Source: Chitinophaga sedimenti
Lineage (GTDB): Bacteria; Bacteroidota; Bacteroidia; Chitinophagales; Chitinophagaceae
Assembly (NCBI RefSeq): GCF_023156195.1
Contig: NZ_JAKUKA010000001.1
Coordinates: 1,426,001-1,490,000, forward strand
DNA length: 64,000 nucleotides
Reading direction: 5' to 3'
Under the pieces are notes generated by a model, which saw only the letters and a list, made by a program, of their open reading frames with translations, was not told where the DNA came from and made no database searches. The stretch's first letter is position 1. Each line of letters begins with the position of its first letter. This document shows positions 58,466 to 64,000 of this stretch, piece by piece. The position numbers and the translations under genes were made by a program.

Positions 58466-61400
58466 TTAAACAACTTCTTCCCAGCCTTCCTTCACCTTAT
58501 CCTCCGCCAGTTTCTCCATCCCCGCCAGCGCCGCCTGCGCGCCCGGGAACGTTTTCACCTGTACCTGCCCTTTTGCCCCGTTTTTACCGCTCCGTACGAT
58601 CAGTTTCGCGCCATCCGTGGCTACTTCCCAGAACCTGCCGGTTTGGGTGAACCGGCGGAACGTCAGCGCATCATAGGCGCCGGTAGCTGCTACGGGCGAA
58701 GGAGTGGCCTCCGGGAACAGGCTTTGCGGCGCTGCCGGTGCTTTAGGTGCTTCTTCGCGGATATGTTGCAGTTTCTTCAAAATTGCATCCATGACCCTTT
58801 GCGGTTGATGCAGCCAGTCTTTGGCAAACACTGTGATCGTGCGCCAGCCTGCGTTTTCCAGCAGGGCAGGGCGTTGGTAGTATTGTTCGATGACGTCGGG
58901 ATTTGCATAGTAGTTTTCATCGTCGATGATGATGCTCAGGGTGTATGCGTCATCGTCCGGCGACAACTTCACGGCCAGGGAGCAGCGGAAGCCGCTCTGG
59001 CCCACCTGCTCGGCTACCGTGAACCCACGCTGTTCCAATTGCTGGCGTACCTGTTGGCGAATAACGTCTTCGCCTGCACGTTGTTTGTGCTGGAACTTCT
59101 GCGGCAACAATCCATCCAGGATCTGGCGTGCCTGCTGCATGTGACCGGCACTTACGTTTTCGGCGTAATGCAAAAAGCGGCGGAAGTAATTGGCGCCGGC
59201 ATTGTACTCGTTCGTAATCTGCGTATGGCGAATGCTGGTCACTACCGCCATGTGTTTCCGGGCGCGGCTGAAAATCACGTTCAGGCGTTTTTCGCCACCT
59301 TTTTTATTGATGGGGCCAAAGTTCATGGCCATCTTGCCGCGCTTGTCGGGTGCGTAACAAATACTGAGGATGATGATGTCGCGCTCGTCGCCCTGCACGT
59401 TCTCCAGGTTTTTGATAAACAGGCCGGTGAACTGGTCGTCGTCTGTGCGCTCCTGGGCTTCTTCCAGCAGTAGGGAGAAGACTTTGTCTTTGTCTGCCAG
59501 GGCATCCAGCGCATTTTCGATGGCGTGCTGCTGTTCCTGGCTGAAGGCCACGATACCGATGCTCTCTTTCGCGCCACGCCGCAATAATTCGCGCACCAGT
59601 TCCGCGATATAGGCGGCTTCGCCGGTGTTGCTGCGTTTCACATACTGCCCATGCTGCATAAAGTGATAACTGATGCTCCGGTCGAACAGCGCATTTGCAA
59701 ACTGTGGCGCATCTTCGGGCAACTGGCTTACAATCGGCACTTTCTCTTTATGATGGATCGATCTGTCGGGGATGGTGAGCAGGCTGGCGTCATAAAACGC
59801 GTGGTTACTGTAGCTGATCAGCGTTTCGTACAGGCTGCGGTAGTGCCAGCCGAGCATCACGCTCTGCATTTTGCGCGCGCCCTGTACGAGCAGGCTGTCA
59901 GCGTCTGCGCTGAGGATATCGTCTTCGTCCTCGTCATAGGTCATTTCAGGTCGTCCGGATCGCCGCTCTTCGCTGCGAAGAAGTCGGTCGGCGGCATTTG
60001 CTTTCATCTCCCACAATGATGGCCTGTGGCGCGCGGTAGAGGGTCGGTACGCCTTCTTCCAGCGTAATCTGGCTGGCCTCGTCGAAGATAACGGCGTCGA
60101 AGAAGTTGACGTCCAGCGGCAGGCTGTCGCTCACGCTCAGGGGGCTCATCAACCAAACTGGTTTCAGGTCTTTTAACACTAAACCACTTTCTTTTTCCGC
60201 CAGTTCCCGAATGCTCTTGTGACGCATGCTTTTCGAAAACTCGTTTTCGAGAATACGCCGGCCTTCGGCATAATCTTTCTTGAATTGCTGTTCATCTTCC
60301 TTCAACTGTGCCAGCGAACGATTGCTGATATCCACGTGATGCTGGAACTGCTGGCGGATATTGGCGCGGATGCAGTCGGCATTGAGTTTCAGCAGTTGTT
60401 TGTAGTTGTGACGTACGTGCTCCACGGCTTTCTCAATAGCAAGACTGTCCGTATTTGCAAAGCTCTTATTATACTGGTAAATATGCCGCAGCGTTTTATG
60501 CGCCATGTTCGCTTCCATCTGTTCGGGCGACATGGGCATGCGGCGCACCGCGTGTTTAATACCATCGGGCATGTTGACGTAGTTGCCGAGTGCGGGCAGC
60601 AGGTCGTCCAGCGAATCGGCGTTGATGCTGATGTTCTCCAGGTCGTCCAGCAGCTCCTGTACAGAAGGCCGTGCCGGGTCCTGCAAACACTGGCGGAGTT
60701 GGGTGTCCAGGCGGTTCAAGATTTCGTGTATGCCTGCGAGTTGTTTCACCAGCCGGGATGCTTCGGGATGTTTTAATAAATATTGCAGGCTGCGGTCGTC
60801 CATCTTTGCGCGCATGCGTTCAATGGCGAGGCGCGTCATATCGAGGTGATCGATCCGGTATTGCTGTTGCAGCTGGCGATATAACTCGTTCACCCTGTCA
60901 GCTGCATCATATTCAGATTTCAATTGTTCAAGAATAGCGCTGTACGCAGGTTTAACGAGGTGCTGCGAAAAATCGTAGCTGTCATCTATCTGTGCTTTCA
61001 GTTGCCGCCAGGTACCATTCAGGAAACGGAAAAACGCCTGTTCCTGCTGCGTGGCCACCTGTATTGCGTGTAACGTATCCTGCTGGCTGAATTTCCTTTT
61101 CCAATTACGATTCTGTTCCACGATGGCCGCCTGGGCCTGTTGCGCCAGCTTGTACTGCACCACTTGCTGGTCGAACTGCTGTGCAGCCGGGTTAGCGGGA
61201 TCTACCAGTTCTAAGTTGCCGGTTTCCGCCAGCGGTTGTAACAGCGTGGCATGCAACACCAGCTGCCGGATGCCTTCGATACTTCCTGCATATGCGGCGT
61301 CCACATTATTTTCCTCCACAACGCGGATTACGGCGTTCAGCAGTTCCTGTGTTTGTTGCAACAGCTGCTCCAGCAAATGATGTGGTTGTGGCGATGTAAA

Positions 61401-63769
61401 TACCTGCTCGTTCAGCCGGCTGATGGGATGTTCTGCAAAAGAAGACGATGCGCCGGTTTCTTCCAGTGCTTTACCCAGTTGTTCGATGACCTGTCCGAAC
61501 TGCAACCATTGCTGGTAGTGGGGCAGGAGTTCTTCCTCCTTCGCCTGCATCTGCTGTAACAGCGGCCGCATGCCGATCACCTTTTCGATGAGGCGGTGTA
61601 CGCTGACGCCCGCCAGTTCCTGTTCTTCGGCGTTGATGTTATGATATTGCTCCAGCAGCAGCAGCTGTTCCTGCATGTTTTGCAACAGCACACTTCTTTT
61701 CAGGTTGATGCTGTGGAGGTCCATTTTCTTATGCAGGAAATCTTCGTAAGTGGCTTTGAGGTTGCGGATGAAAGGACGTTTGTCGCCCTGGCTGTCGTGA
61801 ATGTAACAACACAGCTCATCGAGCCCCTGTTGTTTGAGGCGGTAATACACCACATCCAGCGCCGCGCGCTTTTCACATACGAACAACACCGTTTTGCCAC
61901 GGGCTACGAAGTCGGCCACTAGGTTCGTGATCGTCTGGCTTTTACCCGTACCCGGAGGACCCTGGATGATATAACTTTCCCCCGTACGCGCCTGCGATAT
62001 GGCCCTGGCCTGCGTGGGGTCGGCATTAATCACATGAAACCACTGATCGGGCGGGGCCGATTCCGGTACGCCATGTTGCAACGGTTTGGGTTGCGCACTG
62101 AACAGCTGTTCAAACACCTCGTGTGCCACATCCTGCTCCATCACACTATTGTAATCGCGCACCAAGCTCATTTTCTTATAATTGAAATTGCCCAGCACCA
62201 TGTTGCACACGTCAAAGTCCCAGCGGTAGGGATTGGCCTCCGTTTCGGCCATGGTAAACATTTCCTTCTCGGTTACCGGGTCGGTAATGAGCTGCGGCGC
62301 TTCTTCGTCGGGCGTTAAGGTGGCTACCGCCTTGGTATCCGCGGCCGCGCCGGGTTTATTCAGCCTTTTCAGGTATTGATTTACGGTTTGCCGCGCTTCC
62401 TTATATACCAGGTTGATGCGCGGTTTATCCGAATACTGCAGCACAATGCCGCGGTTCGCCCCCTCGATCTGCACCTGTAACAATTGATAAAACTGTTGCA
62501 GGCTCATTTCGTCCAGGTCGATGTATTCCGGCAATTTAATGCCGTATAATTCGTGCAGGAAGTTGGCCAGTACCGGGTTTACCTCGGCTTCGTTATCCGT
62601 TACCTTTAACAGGTACTGATCTTCCGTTACACTTTTCTTTTTCTTCAGTTCGACAGGTATGAGCAGCAAGGGGCTCTGGATGCGTTCATCGGCCTCGTCG
62701 CGCAGGTTGTGCCAGCTTAAAAACGCGATCACCAGTTTCAGCTGACTGAAGCCAAATTCCTGTATGTCGTGCTGCGCTTCCACACGGATTTTATTAAGTG
62801 CCGCCGGCAGATACGGGTGGTCATCGAACCGCAGGTATTTGTTGAGCGACATCTCCTTCATGCCCTTTACGTTCGCGGCAATGTCTTCGTTCCAGGTGAA
62901 GAGGTGCTGGGGACGGATGCTCTGGTAATGTAATACCATGGGCACGCTGCTGATCGTGAGGTTCACGAAGCGGGCATTGGATTTATAATACAGCAAACGA
63001 TTACGCCGGCTCGAATCGAACAGACGGTTACGGAGTTTATTGAGAATAAAGGTATTGCGGTCGTTACTGGTTTTTTGTCCCCAGCCGGCTACTTCGGCAA
63101 GGTCCAGTTGCTTTTCCGGATCGAAGTCGCGGTAATGTTCCAGCCGGTGAATGGCTTCGTACAGGTCCTGCGTACGTTTGTTGCGGTCCAGTTCCGTCAT
63201 TTCCGCGATCAGCGTGCCCACGGCCGGGTGAATACGTTGTTTGTAACGACTTGGGTGGGAGCGGTGCGTGACAAACAGCGCGAGTTCTTTTCGTCATACA
63301 GGTCCAGGCTCATGGCCATACTGCCGAGTACGAGCCCGAGGCAAAAAATGTCGGTCTGTTCGTCGTGGTGGCTCAGCAACATTTCATAACCCTGGTAACC
63401 AGGAATATACGCCGGATGTTTCAGCGGTTGTTGCAGGTCGGTTTGTATGCGGAGGCTCACCGCGTTGTCGTCGGTGATCTTTACTTTGTCAACTACCTCA
63501 AAATGTGGCGATTGGGAGCGGGTAAGTGCGTTCACCGCCGGAATATTGAACTGCGGCATGCCGGCCATGTCCGTGTTCATGGTCAGCGTTTGCCCCTCGG
63601 CAATCAACGCTTCCTCCCGTTCAAAAGGAGCCACCAGCTGGTCTTCATGGATCTTTATTACGGTCCGGAACAGTGGCAGCACACAAGCAATCACATCATC
63701 CGTTGTGTAATCCCCATGCTGAAATGCCGTCACTAAAAATTGCCTGAATGTCTGTGTCATAATTGCCAT
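58466..63769 (-). CDS. Giant DUF4011-type SF1 helicase with kinase-like, nuclease-like and WGR domains, frameshifted
   Basis: About 1,767 residues. Domains in order: a kinase-like C-lobe (KIHEDQLVAPF, then DEQTDIFCLGLVLGSMA and VGTLIAEMTELDRNKR) with no N-lobe, HRD or DFG; a DUF4011-like start (LNKLRNRLFDSSRRNRLLYY); an SF1 helicase with Walker A GPPGTGKSQT (near 61950), Walker B VIFDEASQ (near 60080), GD motif then MPPTDFFAAK, NVQGDERDIIILS and VIFSRARKHM; a long alpha-helical insert between motifs; a nuclease-like domain near 58790-59080; and a WGR-like domain at the end (GRFWEVATDGAKLIVRSG). Frameshifts lie near 63283 and, twice, between 59946 and 60030. Related proteins are reported as anti-phage factors, so nucleic-acid surveillance is the likely role. 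Confidence 0.85.
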
Positions 63770-63835
63770 TGCGATTGCGCAAAAATATAACGTTTTTATG
63801 CTTTTGTTGGTATAAATGATTTGGGGGAGCGCAAA

Positions 63836-63871
63836 GAAAAAGCCGCCGAAGTGAGTGACACAGCGGCGGCT
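63836..63871 (-). terminator. Terminator after the ABC transporter gene
   Basis: On the minus strand AGCCGCCG (63864-63871) pairs with CGGCGGCT (63841-63848) around a loop and is followed by TTTTTC. It lies between the ABC transporter stop and the helicase start. Confidence 0.7.
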
Positions 63872-63891
63872 GAAAGTGGTTATGTGGCTGG

Positions 63892-64000
63892 TTACCCTAA
63901 GAATTGCAACTCCCCAAGCCCTTTATACAACCCTTCATCCTTCATCATCAGCTCCTCATGCGTGCCGCCTTCTACAATGCGGCCCTTGTCCATGACGAGA
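63892..64000 (-). CDS. ABC transporter ATP-binding/permease protein, C-terminal end (partial)
   Basis: The minus strand reads LVMDKGRIVEGGTHEELMMK, then DEGLYKGLGELQFLG, ending at TAA 63892-63894. The DKGRIVEGGTHEEL segment is typical of the end of the nucleotide-binding domain of exporters such as MsbA-type proteins. Only about 35 residues lie inside the window, so the transported substrate cannot be told. It is upstream of the helicase but separated by a terminator. Confidence 0.8.
   Translation of the reverse strand, partial: LVMDKGRIVEGGTHEELMMKDEGLYKGLGELQFLG

Noticed and set aside
1-64000. CRISPR arrays, insertion sequences, prophage or integrase
   Set aside because: I found no regular direct repeats, terminal inverted repeats with a transposase, or integrase-like motifs. 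The inverted repeats present are terminators between genes.

Overview
The window looks like chromosomal DNA from a Bacteroidota bacterium, most likely family Chitinophagaceae (Chitinophaga or a relative). The family call is inference. It rests on the gene families present: an STN-type TonB receptor with a DUF4249 lipoprotein, LytTR signalling, GH43, a sulfatase, a DUF1080 plus CxxCH cytochrome pair, and DUF3500. It also rests on recurring TTG/TTTG-N18-20-TAnnTTTG promoters and the absence of Shine-Dalgarno leaders. I see no insertion sequence, CRISPR array, rRNA or integrase.

Layout. 1-4018: a 3' gene fragment, tRNA-Leu(CAA) with its promoter and terminator, a broken hypothetical gene, a broken class C serine hydrolase, a J-domain membrane protein and a VOC protein. 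4247-9087: a secreted sugar dehydrogenase, an RluA pseudouridine synthase, an AraC regulator and an SDR. 9242-13872: DUF3500, a subclass B3 metallo-beta-lactamase with Gln at position 116, a broken gene, a sulfatase and a lipoprotein. 14151-20901: a radical SAM protein with a small partner, then a DUF1080 (3-keto-glycoside hydrolase-like) gene paired with a CxxCH cytochrome. 20956-28670: an SMP-30-like protein, a DoxX / FAD oxidoreductase / GH43 run, an alpha/beta hydrolase and two multi-pass membrane proteins. 28710-33542: a divergent lipid kinase / APP1-type phosphatase pair and a LytS-LytR two-component operon. 33703-40270: an ECF sigma/anti-sigma pair, DinB, an acyl-CoA carboxylase beta subunit, RNase HI, LD-carboxypeptidase and an M28 peptidase. 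40425-48976: a glycosyltransferase, then a four-gene outer-membrane locus (hypothetical, TonB receptor, DUF4249, MG2/plug protein). 49119-58418: M24, ankyrin, SRPBCC, FKBP, TPR, beta-barrel, M50-TPR, exonuclease-GIY-YIG and CstB-like genes. 58466-63769: a giant multidomain SF1 helicase. 63892-64000: the tail of an ABC transporter.

About half of the longer genes carry one to three frameshifts. At more than fifteen sites where I worked out the join, restoring one base (usually in a short homopolymer) repairs the frame, and housekeeping-type genes are hit as well. This points to consensus sequencing errors, not mass pseudogene formation. I therefore describe each such gene as one locus and name the break.

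The best candidate for an unusual system is the protein at 58466-63769. It joins a kinase-like C-lobe without catalytic motifs, a DUF4011-type region, an SF1 helicase, a nuclease-like domain whose usual acidic positions are replaced, and a C-terminal WGR-like domain. It resembles reported DUF4011-helicase-Vsr anti-phage proteins, but the altered nuclease and the WGR end are distinctive.
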